This document shows, in pieces, positions 31,440-42,700 of a DNA stretch of 64,000 nt (the first letter of the stretch is position 1; each line of letters starts with the position of its first letter). Both the position numbers and the translations under genes were made by a program. The DNA comes from Eleusine coracana subsp. coracana (Eukaryota; Streptophyta; Magnoliopsida; Poales; Poaceae), in assembly GCA_032690845.1 (NCBI GenBank), contig CM064426.1, forward strand, positions 42,978,776 to 43,042,775, given 5' to 3'. The notes under the pieces are model-generated. The model was not told where the DNA came from and made no database searches. It saw only the letters and a list, made by a program, of their open reading frames with translations.

Positions 31440-33424
31440 CTTCCCTTTGCCCTTATCCTATCCTGACCCTACCATCACTGACTGCTGCTGTCACTGCACA
31501 CACATAGGTGTATATGGGATAAGCATAGAGTCCTAATACATGTACAAGCAAAGCACCGCTAGGAAAGAATGTGCAATAGAAATCCTAGCACTGAATGAAG
31601 GACATGATCACTAGACAATTATGCAAAGTAACAACAGTGATCATTGACTATATGTGGCTGGTGAGAGTCATCTAGTGTATAGTCAAATAATGGCAGTAAA
31701 TCTAACTGTAGACTAGACAAGAGACAAACCCTAGACATGCAATTAATAGATAGGCATGGAATTAATTGCAGACTAGGTTGAGCTAAATTACAAAATTAAT
31801 GCAACTAAATATAGGAATTTAATCTACTTTCATTAATTACGGGAATTGCTCAATAATCAGGGCATATCTCGATGAAAAGAGGATAAGCAGGATACCCTGG
31901 GGAGAAACCGAGGTCGGAGATGAAAGACACGCAACCGATCATCGAGGTATGCCAACAATTGGTGATGGGAGGATGAAATATTGAGTCTTTCACCCTAGCA
32001 ATCGGGAAGGGGGAGAGGCTGGTGTTGCTGCTTGCGCACGTGTAGGGCAGAGGCGTCTCAGCGATGGCTGGAGGCACGTGGCGGCGGCTCTGTCTCAAGC
32101 GGCACGCAGTGGAGCAGTGGTGGCACGAGCGCGTGGGAGAGCGGGGCAAGCATGGCTAGCTGCGTGAGCGGGGGCAGGGCGAGCGGCGGCGCGTCAGCGA
32201 GGGGAGGAAGGGAGCTCGGGCGCGGCGAGGCAGGTGAGAACGGCAGCAAGGTCAAGCGGCGGTGAGGTCTTGTGCGTGTTCTTGGCATGGAGAGAAGATC
32301 GAGGAAACCACCAAAAATTGGTCTGACTATTCTGACCTAGGTCATATCTTACACGAACGACCGAGATCAATCAACGAATAGATCATCAGCTCAGATCAAA
32401 GAGCATATCGCGCGATCAACTCGAGTGACCAGACGGTACGGTCTCTGAACTGGACGGTCCGGTCTGCTCTGGGTCTACTGGCGAACCAAGCAGACCGGAC
32501 GATCCGGTCACTAGGACCGTACTGTCCGGTCTCTATGACCAGACTCCCTAGAACACTGTGCCTGAGGGCACTTGACCGGACTGTACGGTCCAAAGATCGG
32601 ACTGTACGATCACTATCAAATTTTTGCTGAATCAAAGAATTTCTCCATTTTCCAAGTGCCCTCGCTAAAGACACAAAGGAACACCGCACTTGGAATATAG
32701 AGGGAACTCTCAAACACTCTTTTTTCAAATAGTGGCACTCTATGGCCTCATAGTTGTAGCAAATGCCAAAAGAAAGATCGAGCAAATAAGAACCAAGGCA
32801 AATAAGAACCAACGGGTATGTATGAGCCTTAGTCCATGAACCGCACGAGTAGATTTAACCTCGGAGTTCATAAGAACTTGCTCAATGGGCATGAAGCACA
32901 ATCCTTTCCTTTGGTCACACTTACGGAGATGTAATCTCATATATAGAGCATGAGGCACAAATATCTCCAAATGTGACAAGCCTCCTTTGTGTTTCCTATA
33001 TGATGCATGCAACAAGCATTTTACATATGCAATGAAGGTAAACATGCCATGTGAATGCAAGCAATATTAATCAAGACACAAAGGAAACCTAACAATGTCA
33101 AGTTTGAACCCCTCTCAAGCTTACTCACTATAAGCCATACCCTTGCCTTGAGAGAAGCCAAACCACCATCTCGAGCACTCCCCCTTGCTTGTAGCTATCT
33201 TGAGTGGGTTAGACATTGACTAATTTTTATGTGTTTTTCTTTTAGTTATTTACACATGCATGGATGCAAAGCATACTAGTCACAAAGGAGTCCTAATTAC
33301 CATGCAATGCAAGAGAAAGAAAAACACACTACAACTACCAAAAACAAAATGGACACGGTTACCTCCCTCATGAGTAGATAGGTCGTTGAGGTCCATGTCA
33401 CTTGTGGTGGACTTCACATGATCT
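31440..33424 (-). other. Spacer between gag and extra ORF of element C
   Basis: About 2 kb without coding evidence, where pol would be in an autonomous copia element. It includes an AT-rich part (31440-31980), a GC-rich block (32030-32290), a palindrome cluster (32427-32611) and an AT-rich stretch with one GGGGGAG near 33180. Small frames in the GC-rich block run on both strands and are not credible. Confidence 0.6.
32427..32611. repeat. Cluster of 17-bp palindromes, internal spacer of element C
   Basis: Variants of GACCGGAC-N-GTCCGGTC at 32427-32443, ~32447-32464, 32493-32509, ~32514-32531, 32574-32590 and 32595-32611. Some carry paired changes in both arms: GATCGGACTGTACGATC at 32595 changes GACC/GGTC to GATC/GATC. 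That keeps the outer arms symmetrical. Confidence 0.85.
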
Positions 33425-35476
33425 TCATGAAAGTACTCGGTCCACCACCACCACCAACTTGGTCTTGTTCTTGGGCACCCACTTGTACGTAGCCGATCTC
33501 TCAAGATCAACAATGCACTTAGGCACCCATATGCTCTTGACCTTTCACTTCTTGTTTGGTGGTCCCAAAGCCTTGGCTTTAACCTTGCCATCCTTGTTCC
33601 TAAAGAGCTTCAAATGGGTGTTCTCATGGAACAAGTTAGCATTAGGTAAAGCAATGGAACTTCTCACCCTTGGACAATATTTGGTGGCGTGGCCATTCTT
33701 GCAACACCACTCGCAATAGTAGTCATCGGCGAGTAGGGGCTTGATCCATTTGGGAATGGAGTCACTCATCCCGATGTTATCGATGGCGATGGGATATGAG
33801 CCAAGTCCCCGGTGGGAGACGTTGTTCACAAGATTCCTTCCAAGAATCTCCTTGTGAATAGCTCTACCACGGGTAAGCCTCTCGAAACCATCCATCACCA
33901 TCTTCCTCTCTTCCTTGAGCTTGTGATATTCCTTCAAAACAAGTGGCTTAGGAGAAGAAACCTCAACCGAGGTGGTTAGTTCATCACACATAGTAGAAGC
34001 ATCGCTCTTTGATGAACAAGAGGAGGGAGAGGGAAGGTTCTCAACATTGATGGCCTCAAAAGTAATCTCAAGGGCCTTGTACTTCTCATGAAGCTCTACA
34101 TGATCACCCTTGAGTTTGTCATAACTCTTGTTTAGGGCATCATGAGATGTGACAAGGTCCTTGAGCTCACTCTCATGCTCAACAACGCGATCCTTAGCCA
34201 ACTTACACTCTTTTCTTACCACATCCAACATTTTCGATTTCTTGACGGCAATGTCGCGGGCTTGCTCAAGCATACTCCACAATTCGGCACAAGTGCGCTC
34301 CTCGTCATCGCTGTCATCACTATTCTCATCCTCACTCTCCCCAAGTTGGCTCGAATCCATGAGGCATGTGGGAGGAGGAAGGAGAGCACGTGGTGATGTG
34401 GTCTTGATCATGGCTAGGCCAACCACTTCTTCATCACTAGGGGAGGTGGACTCATCACTTGAGTTGTCTCTTGTCCACTCCCCCATAAGTGCCTTGCGAG
34501 AGAACTTCTTCTTGTAGTCTTGGGGCTTGCCTTTGCCCTTGAACTTGTCTTTGTTGAAGACTCTCTTCATCTTTTGCTTGGCTTTGGGGTCTTCTTCTTC
34601 TTCTTCACTTGAATCTTGTGACTTGAATGCTTCTCTCTTGGGCTTTGGGCACTCACGAACAAAGTGATTCTTCAAGCCACAATTGAAGCACTTGCCCGGA
34701 GACTTGGAAGTGAACTTGTTCTTGAAGGTCTTCATTTTCTTCATGAGAAGAGCCAAGTCCTCGGTCAAGTCACCCTCATCATCATCTTCATCTTCATCAT
34801 CGGTGTCCACCTTATTCTTGCCTTTCTTGCTCTTGCTTGATTCTTTCTTGTCAGCTTGTAGAGCAAGGTTGGATGGTTGAGGATCGTCCATCCCTAGCTG
34901 ATAGCTCTCGAAGGTTGTGATCTTGCCAAGTACATCCTTCATGGTCTTGGTCTTGATGTCACTCTGTAAGATGTATGTGATGATGGACTCATACTAAGGG
35001 TCTTTGAAAAGCCTCAAGAATCTTCTGATGACCTCCACGGGCTTGAGCTTGAAATCATACCCAAGTGCATTGATCTCCTCCACTAGCACATGAAAACAAG
35101 AATACACAACATTATCTCTCTCATGTGCAAATCTAGCAAAGTTATCATACTTGTTCTTCAGCACATAGTATCTTTCCTCTTTGACATCACTAGTACCCTT
35201 GTGGATACTCTCAATCTCAGTCCAGATATCGTGTGCTATTGAACTAGCATCCAATCTAGCAAACACATCCTTGGAGATGCATGAGAACAAAGAATTCTTG
35301 GCCTTAGCGTTGTTCTTAATGAAGTCAGGCTGCAGAAGGTTAGCATACGCATCGGACTCATGGGTCACCGCCCATATCTCTGGATCAAGGGACTCAAGGT
35401 AGGCTTGGATACGAGCCTTCCAATACCCAAAGTCCTCCCCATCAAATATGGGAACATTCCCCACCTTTCCTGGCAT
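33425..35476 (-). pseudogene. gag: SIRE/Maximus-like copia gag with two in-frame stops
   Basis: Capsid/nucleocapsid precursor of element C. Starts MPGKVGNVPIFDGEDFGYWK, the copia-gag N-terminus (DUF4219/UBN2 type) with the FDGEDFGYWKARIQAYLES segment. A TAG at 34994-34996 splits the frame; the same frame continues at once. Then come a Lys/Asp-rich linker, a CCHC knuckle (CFNCGLKNHFVREC, residues 85-98 of the second part), a long coiled-coil-like acidic region, and a second knuckle near the end (CEWCCKNGHATKYC). A TGA at 33545 interrupts, and the frame goes on with IWVPK and WVPK motifs to about 33425. Two stops over about 680 codons and no frameshift: this is the best-preserved reading frame in the window. 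No protease follows. Confidence 0.88.
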
Positions 35477-35513
35477 CCTTACTCAGGGCGGTGAAACCTC
35501 AAATTGAGCACTT

Positions 35514-35526
35514 GGCTCTGATACCA
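35514..35526 (-). promoter_or_regulatory. Primer-binding site of element C (initiator tRNA-Met)
   Basis: On the minus strand TGGTATCAGAGCC lies two bases inside the 5' LTR end. This is the standard Met-type PBS of plant copia elements. Confidence 0.9.
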
Positions 35527-35528
35527 CT

Positions 35529-36510
35529 TGTAAGGACCGAAGACCTACCGAGACGGGGGGGGGGGGGGGGGTGAATCGGTGGGCCGACCACGAATCCAAA
35601 TACTTCAGTTTTATGTTTCTAAAACCTAACAATTCATTGCAAACTAAGCAATTCTAGTAGGCCAAGACCCTACACATGCTAGTGTTTATAATGCAAAGCA
35701 AAGCGCGGAAGCTAAACACACTAGCCTATGCAAGCCACAAGTCACCCTATCACTAGAGCACACAATTGCGGAATAGTAATGAGAGGGTCAAGGAATGCTC
35801 ATGATTTTTCTCGAGGTCTCGGAAGGATGGCGCCTTCCCCTACTCCTCGTTGAACCACTCCCGCCGGAGTCCGAGTCCCTCCCGCCACCAAGTGGAGTTC
35901 TCGCCCACGAGCCAGCAATAACTCCTCGAGTGAAAACACGGTGTGCATCACCGCTGCACAAAGCACAAGCTCGCCTCCCTCGAGAACTTGTCGGACTCCC
36001 CGAGCCGACATGGGCACTCACTATTGATGCCCCTTCCAACGGCGGGCTCAAACCGTGAACAAACTTGTGACGACCTTCACAACCAATCACGATAGGCTCG
36101 ATCACCGATATTTAACCGGTCTAGGTCTCACCATAGACCAAGAGTAACATCCTAGATCACACCCTCAAGGACACCCTGGCATTAGATATGCAAGGTAGCT
36201 CCTTGTTACTCTCACTAGCACTCTCAAGATATCCAATATCCTCTCCTAGTGCTCTCCTCTTTTCCTCTTGGACCTTACCAAATGCTCTCAGGTATTCCAC
36301 TGACCAAGAGAGGCCTCCAAGAACCCAACAACGAAGTTATATAGGCTCCCACCCTCAAACTAGCTATTGCTCCATGAAATCAGCTTTCTGGGCCTCCAGA
36401 CCGGACTATCCGGTCACTGCTTGACCGGACCGTCCGGTCACTGCAAACTGAGCTCCAACGGCTCTCTGCCCTGTCCTGAACTCCTGTTGACCGGACCGTC
36501 CGGTCCACTT
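35529..36510 (-). repeat. 5' LTR of element C (right copy), interrupted at 36510
   Basis: Begins TGTAAGGACCGAAGACC on the plus strand, includes a 17-nt G-run (35555-35571) and aligns with 26928-27820 of the left copy. It breaks off at GGTCCACTT, where element D starts. It carries palindromes at 36399-36415, 36423-36439 and 36489-36505, the last two perfect. It has a segment near 36090-36160 that the left LTR lacks. Confidence 0.88.
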
Positions 36511-38553
36511 TGTGACATCCCATGTCACAAAATGGTAATGTAACTAGACCTAATACTAATTGATGGCTAATTAAAAATAGAATTAATTAAGGTGCCAAAG
36601 AATAAAGGAGGAAATTATCTAATTAAATCCAGAAATATCTAAATAAGAGACATTCTCAATCATCACCAAAACCCATGGAAGTGCAACAATGTTTTTGCAT
36701 ATTCTGGATGGACATATTAAAATGGAATTTTGAGGATTTTACCAGAATTTTTGTTATACATTTCATACCCTTAAAAATTTCCTAAAGTCAAAGAAAAGCA
36801 TTTCTGTTCTGGAATTATCACAATTAATCTTGGCCGAATTAGATCATTCCCCCAAAAGAAAAGTTGGAGCATATGATTCCCTGGGCATGCACAAATATCT
36901 GCACGAAGTTTGGAGCAATGGAACATGGCGAATTTTTGCATAACCCAAGCCCCGTTCAAAGTCAAGGAAGTCAATTTTTCCCCTTCCTCTCTTGCCAGTC
37001 CCCGCTCGACACCAGCGTACCGCCGACTCCCTATGCCGCCACTGTCGATTGCTGTAGCCCCATTCTGGGCACTGCACCGCCATCTCCCCTCCTGTGTCAC
37101 CGGCCGGAATTGAAGGCGGTGCTCCCTCCCTCCTTTCCCCTGCCGACAGCTCAACTCCCATCCTCTGCTACCTGCATCTCTCTCGCTCCCGCCAATCGGC
37201 TAAAAAGGATGGCAGCTCACCACGGCCCTCCACCTCACGCTCTCAATGCACGCAAGCATCTCGCACGACCCTCCAGATCACCCCCAAGCACCGGCGCCCT
37301 TTCTCTCTCTCTCTCCCGGTGAAATCAAGCTCAGGACCCCTGCTCTAGACCGCGGTGGCCGCCGTAGCGCTCAGCTCGACCGAGGCAGCTCCTCCTCTCC
37401 GGTTTTCTTCTCAAATTAGAGCCGCCGACATCGGGATCCGGCCACTCCGTCCGCGAGAACGCCCCTCCAGCCGTCCTCCTCGACATTTTCCTCGATGCTG
37501 ACCGTCTTCGACCTGCGGTGAAGCTCTCCAACCAAACCCCGGCCTCCCTCCTCCTCGGCAGCATCGCGCGAACCCCCCCCCCCCCCCCCCCCCCGGAGTT
37601 TCCCCTGCCACCACCCCTCGTCACCAGCGGTCTCCGGTGAGCCCCTCTCCCCTCCTACCGAAGCCACGGGACCCTCGCAGCGTGGGGATCATTTTAGGGG
37701 TACGTGCTGGCCCGACAACACCGCCAATCGGCCGCTGGGCCGAGCTCGCAGTCGCCGGCCGCTGTGTGGGCGCGCGCACGCCTGTGCTAAATTCAAACTG
37801 CCGATGGCAATTATGTAATTAAGTCTGAACTTCGGTGTAAAGTTCAAAATTCTATAACTCAAGAAATAAATGTTCTAAAATTATGAAACCAATTTTGTTC
37901 GACTCCAAAAATTCTCCTTTACCAGAAAAGCAAGTTGAAGTCCGGGGTTATGTAGTACAAACTGTTCACCGAAGATTGCCGGTGACGAGGGGTAAATTCA
38001 TGAAACTTGTTTAGTGAGCATCTCTTGGCATATCTCAACTTTCTGCAAAAGCACATTACCATTTATATGCATATTGTTAGTATTATAGCATAATATTTAT
38101 TTTTAGTAAATGAATTTATATAAATTATGTACTAGGAATGTATTTCTCAAATTTGGTATTCCTGTTCCTTATATATTTGTACATCCCTATAAAATTCCTT
38201 GAAAAAGTTTGAGCACCATCAGTATGCTTTTTGCTGTTGAATTGATCACTTAATAATTAACCTAGAAAATTTCATATGAACATTACCTTATACCTGCATT
38301 TTGTTAATGTTAGGAATAAATTCAGCTTTGGTACTGTGCATGCAAAATGTTAATCTTATCTTGCACTAGAGTTCTCATTCTCCATTATATGCTCATGGTT
38401 CCTAAGTAGTTAAATGTACCTAGAGCTAGTTATGCAATTCAACCTTGTCCATCTCATATATTGCTAGTCACTTGCATATTGCCACTTTAACTAAATTGCT
38501 TGAAATAAACTTTCTGAAGTTTAGGTCTTAGTACTACCTTTTCATGTCACCAT
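36511..38553 (+). repeat. 5' LTR of element D, first part
   Basis: Starts TGTGACATCCCATGTCACA, itself nearly palindromic. It has a GC-rich segment (about 36980-37790) containing a 22-nt C-run (37573-37594), then AT-rich sequence up to ACCAT at 38549-38553, the target duplication of element E. Open frames on both strands of the GC-rich segment are not credible genes. Confidence 0.85.
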
Positions 38554-39099
38554 TGTTGTGGTTACATGTCCAGAACCAACTTGTAGTGGGCAAGCCGAGG
38601 GCTGGTAAGACCGAAGGCCCCTCGGTCAAGCTGACATGGGAGTGAACAAGACTAAACAATAACGGTACGCTGAAGGGCTTGGAATGGCGCCCTTCGGCTA
38701 ACGAACTTTGTATTATCTGGCCAGAAGAGTACACGAAGGTTCTGGTGGCAGAGAGAGATGTCCTGTCCCGGTCAGGGCTGCAGATGAGCATTTATGGATC
38801 CATGCTCACCTGCCCTCCGGCTGTGTTTACAGATTTGCCCCGAGCCTTATATTACACATTTTACTGCTTGACCTAAGGATATTCTAGTACTTCAATCTTC
38901 ATCTGGTACTTGACCTTGGCTGTCATTCTTTGATGCCTGCGCCTGGGGCCTGCCACGCCGTACGGCCTTTGGCCGTACCGGCCTTCGGCCACCTCCCGGG
39001 CCGAAGGTCTTCTGGGCCGTCAGCATAGTTGGACCTTATTTCTTGTTGCTGGGCTGTCTTTTGGCCTTGGGGAGACTAAGGGTGGGCTTTCCCCCAACA
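38554..39099 (-). repeat. 3' LTR of element E (left copy, 546 bp)
   Basis: TGTTGTGGTTACATGTCC to CTTTCCCCCAACA. Contains strong hairpin words around 38958-39000 (CCGTACGGCCTTTGGCCGTAC and GGCCTTCGGCC). Aligns end to end with 50249-50795. Confidence 0.92.
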
Positions 39100-39112
39100 G
39101 TAGCCCCTCATG
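39100..39112 (-). promoter_or_regulatory. Polypurine-type tract of element E
   Basis: On the minus strand CATGAGGGGCTAC abuts the 3' LTR start (TGTTGGGGG). A GAGGGGCTAC tract here is usual for Tat elements. Confidence 0.65.
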
Positions 39113-39556
39113 GGTGAGATCCGCCTTCGGCAGGACCGAAACCGTGATATTGCGAAATGACCACCCCTAGTCTCCCCCCTCCCCTTTTCGGGCCTGTCCG
39201 GAGGCCATCCGTACTCCGAATACCTGAAATTGCCAACCATAACCGTATTCAATGAAGTTAGTGAATCAACAAGAATGAGGCATGTGAACTCTAGTTGTCG
39301 TGTTCCTTTGCGCTCGGCCCGAGCGGCCTTCAAACTCCGTGCCTCTAGCCGATGCACCATGCAAATCTTAGGTGCCACGTTATTTTGTCATGAATGCATC
39401 CGACACAGTTATAAATGCGTCCAACACGGTTACCCAGCGCACTACCTGAGTGGGCGCGCGGTCATAACTGTAGCCTCCGCTCCATGCGTCAGCTGTCAGA
39501 TCAATGAGTGCGCTACCGGACCCGAGAGATCTTCGCGTGACCCGCACTCCGCTAGC

Positions 39557-39564
39557 TATATAAA
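39557..39564 (+). promoter_or_regulatory. Candidate TATA box for the antisense gene of element E
   Basis: TATATAAA lies about 180 bp upstream of the ATG at 39739, with CT-rich sequence about 30 bp further downstream (TCTCTTCTCACTTTCAC, ~39583-39600) where initiation would be expected. There is no coding sequence between. Promoter activity is inference from position and motif. Confidence 0.55.
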
Positions 39565-39738
39565 CCAGCCGTTCACCCCCCTCTCTTCTCACTTTCACTT
39601 TGACTTCTCGACTGCTCGTGAAACCCTAGTGCCTTGCTGCTAACCCTTTGTTGTGCACCACTCAGCGCGCGCTCGCTCACACCAAAGGCTGCTCGGCATC
39701 CCTTCTTCGAGCTACTGAATCACGCCCCTCGGTAGACA

Positions 39739-42700
39739 ATGGGCCCGCGTCCGGATCTGAGCTGAAGCGAGTCAAAGACAAGAAAGCCGGAAGCATGGGC
39801 TGCCGAACCTAGGCGATGGTTCGAGAGGTCCCGAGCATCAGCGCCAAAGGATGGCGAAACCATGCCCCAACCTCGGCCCGGCACCATAGTAGTCTTTGAG
39901 CGGTTCTTTGAAGCAGGGCTCCGATTCCCATGCTCCCGTTTTGTTGGAGATGTTCTGGCCCTTTACGGACTCGAGATACAGTAGTTGCTGTCGAACAACA
40001 TCACTCGACTGGCCTGCTTTGAGTGGGCCTTCCGGATGGAGGGCACCGAACCTCATGCCGGTGCCTTTGCTGCTACGCATTTGGCATCCCAGCGAGAACA
40101 TCCTCTTCCCGGGTACCCCACCTTAGTAATGAACTACCTTACCATCACCCTCCGGCCGCGCTGCGAACGTGACATGCCCGCAAAGGGGTCAAGACAACTT
40201 TGGGGGAAACAGATTCCCTCCGGTTGGTTCTATTACAATGTGGGTACCGAGAGCAACCTGTGTAGCCAAAATGCAGAGATTTTGTATGTTCCAAAGCCTG
40301 TGATCTCGGAGGATAGCGGACTTACCACCCGCATCCAACTATTGTCCCAAATCGCCAACAGCAGAGTGTGCGGGACTTGGTGGAGGAGTTTTACGCCGCG
40401 GGCATCGAACCCCTCCGGGCCGACTGGCACATGCAATTCATTACCTGGGACCCCGTGAGCAGCGATCAGCAACTCGACCGAGAGCGGCTTCCGAAGATCA
40501 ACTTCACCGAGATAGAACAGCAGGCCAACCACTATCTTGGCCCTTTAATCTGGAAGGAATGGGAGCTGCTAGGGGAAATAGGGTGTCAGGGCCGGACCAA
40601 CCGCATTGTACAACTATACAACATGAAGGCCGTTCTGCCGCCGCTGGAGTCACATAACACCGAGGCTCGACAGCCCGGGGGCAGGGCAGACAAAGGTCTG
40701 GATGAGGTGACGGAGGAGGAGAAGGACACCACCACCGCTGCGCCACCGAAGTGGTGAAAGTGGTTATCAAGCAGTCTGCAACCCAGAAGGGGGACGTCGA
40801 ATGCGCGGCACCCGCACCGCGGTGCATGAAGCAGGTGGCAAAGCGCGCCCTACGTATGAGGGGTAGCATTCAGCCGGACGAGGGTACCTCCAGCCGAAGG
40901 AAGGAGAAGAAGCGCTCTGGAGCCACCCTGGACGCGCCCTCACCCGCGTCGAAGCGGTCTAAGCATCGGCGTCTCCGTAAACAATATGCTGAGACCCCTT
41001 TGAGGCCGGCGACCCCAAGTGAGGCGACAACCGACCGTGAGGTTGTCATCACTACTCCAAACCAGACGTCACCGGCGACCCCACCCTCGAGCACAACGAA
41101 CACAGAGAGCCTGCTAAATGTGCTGGTGGGTGTCGTTCCTGACAGGTCCAAGGAAAGTTCAGAGGGGGGTTCCGGAGGCTTAACGTCACCTTTACCCAGG
41201 TCCCTCGGCATCCTGATTCTGTCACTAGACATCGGCGCCGACAGTCCCTCAGCCTGCACAGGTACTCCAAAGCTTCTGGACTTTTCGTTGTGCTATCCTA
41301 TGTTTACTGCAGTGTTCTAATAATCCGTTCACTTGGTTCCGCCAGAACAACACGAGGATGGTTCCGAGGACGTCCCCGAACCACGGCAGCCCGAGGAACC
41401 GGCCACCAGCACATGCTCCGGCTCCGAATCCAGGGACCAAAGTTCCGGGTCGAGTGGCCAAAGCAGCAGCTGGACTGAAGGCAGCAAGGCCTTCGAGGAG
41501 GTAGGGGAGGTGGACGAGGAGGAGCGACAGGTTCAGAACATTAGCGACAGGGAAGAAGGGGAGCTCGAAGAGCTTCCCCTGATGCATACACGAAAAGCTG
41601 GTTGTGGCAAAGGCTTCATGGGCGTGCTTCCTTCGGGCGTACACCCGAGTGACGTTTGGGCGTCCCTTCGTGCGACCGACTTCAGCGGCCGCCCCAAGGC
41701 TTCAACGGCGCTGGGGTACGCATCACGCATGCTAGACCTCTGCAACGGCGAACAGGAGCTAAGGGATGTTGACACGCCTACGGCCATCAGCTATTTGGCT
41801 CGCCTTACCGCGCAAGTATGCTACGCTCTTAGCCTTACTGCCTTCATTAAAAATGTGACCACTAGCTTCTATCTAGCCGTGTACTTGTACAGACCGCTTG
41901 TTGTCCCGCCACCTCGAGGCCAAGTTATCCCCGGAGGCCACCCTTGAGGAGCTAAAGACGCAGCTGGCCAAAAGCCAAGTGCAAGCCCAATCGTCTACCG
42001 TGGACCTGAAAAAGGCCCAGGATGCACTCTCCGAGGCTGAAAAGAAAATCCAGCAAGTGACCGAAGAGGTGAAGAAGACTGCCAAAGACCTGGGAAAGCA
42101 GTTGGAGTTTCTTTGCGAAGACAATCGGTCACTGGGAGCGGACAATGTGGCGCTCCACGACGACAATCAGAGGCTGACAAAAGCGCTGGAACAGGCCTCC
42201 GTTTATATCGAAGAATCTGAAACCATGAGCCGGGGCCTGTTCGGTTTAATAGGGCAACTGCGCCACTTCTTTGCTAGGATGGGGCTGGCATCCCGGGAGC
42301 CGGGGCATGCTGAGGGGGAGGCCATGAAAAGCATCAGCTGGTTGTGCAAAGGCCTCGACCGCGCCAAAGACGGCCTTCGGTTGTATGGCACTATCTGCGC
42401 TCGGATAGGCTAGACGATGGCCTACGGTACACTGGAATCGTTGGCTACTCCCCGACGCTCGGAGATTCATGAAGCTACGCGCCAACTGCTATCTCGATGC
42501 CGAGGGGACCGTGCCGAATATAGCCAGCTGCAGGAACGGCTGAGTCCAATCGGCAATGTCTTGGGGCGGGAATTTTGGCAGCCCTTCGGCAACGATCTTG
42601 TCGTAGACCTTGCTCGCAAGGCGGCTGCTCACTTGGCTGCATCTGCCCCCACCCCCCAACGGTAACACTCTTGTTTCTGGTGGACAAAGGGAACCTGGCC

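Larger units (their letters stand above)
26928..36510 (-). mobile_element. Element C: pol-less SIRE/Maximus-like copia element with gag and an extra ORF
   Basis: Reads right to left: 5' LTR (35529-36510, cut by element D), Met-type PBS (35514-35526), gag (35476-33425), ~2 kb spacer, extra ORF (31439-29098), polypurine tract (28470-28483) and 3' LTR (26928-28469). The LTRs are recognisably the same sequence. There is no protease, integrase, RT or RNase H on either strand, so the element depended on a relative. The 3' LTR lacks its outermost ~50 bp where it meets the satellite. The rest of the 5' LTR is not found on the far side of element D. Confidence 0.85.

Noticed and set aside
36844..37667. 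Several frames of 67-152 codons on both strands
   Set aside because: Lie in the GC-rich part of element D's LTR around a C-run; low-complexity Pro/Ser/Arg/Gly translations without motifs.
41816..41892. Alternative intron with acceptor TTGTACAG at 41892 in the antisense gene
   Set aside because: A better-looking acceptor, but it breaks phase by one base; kept only as a possibility if an indel occurred in exon 3.
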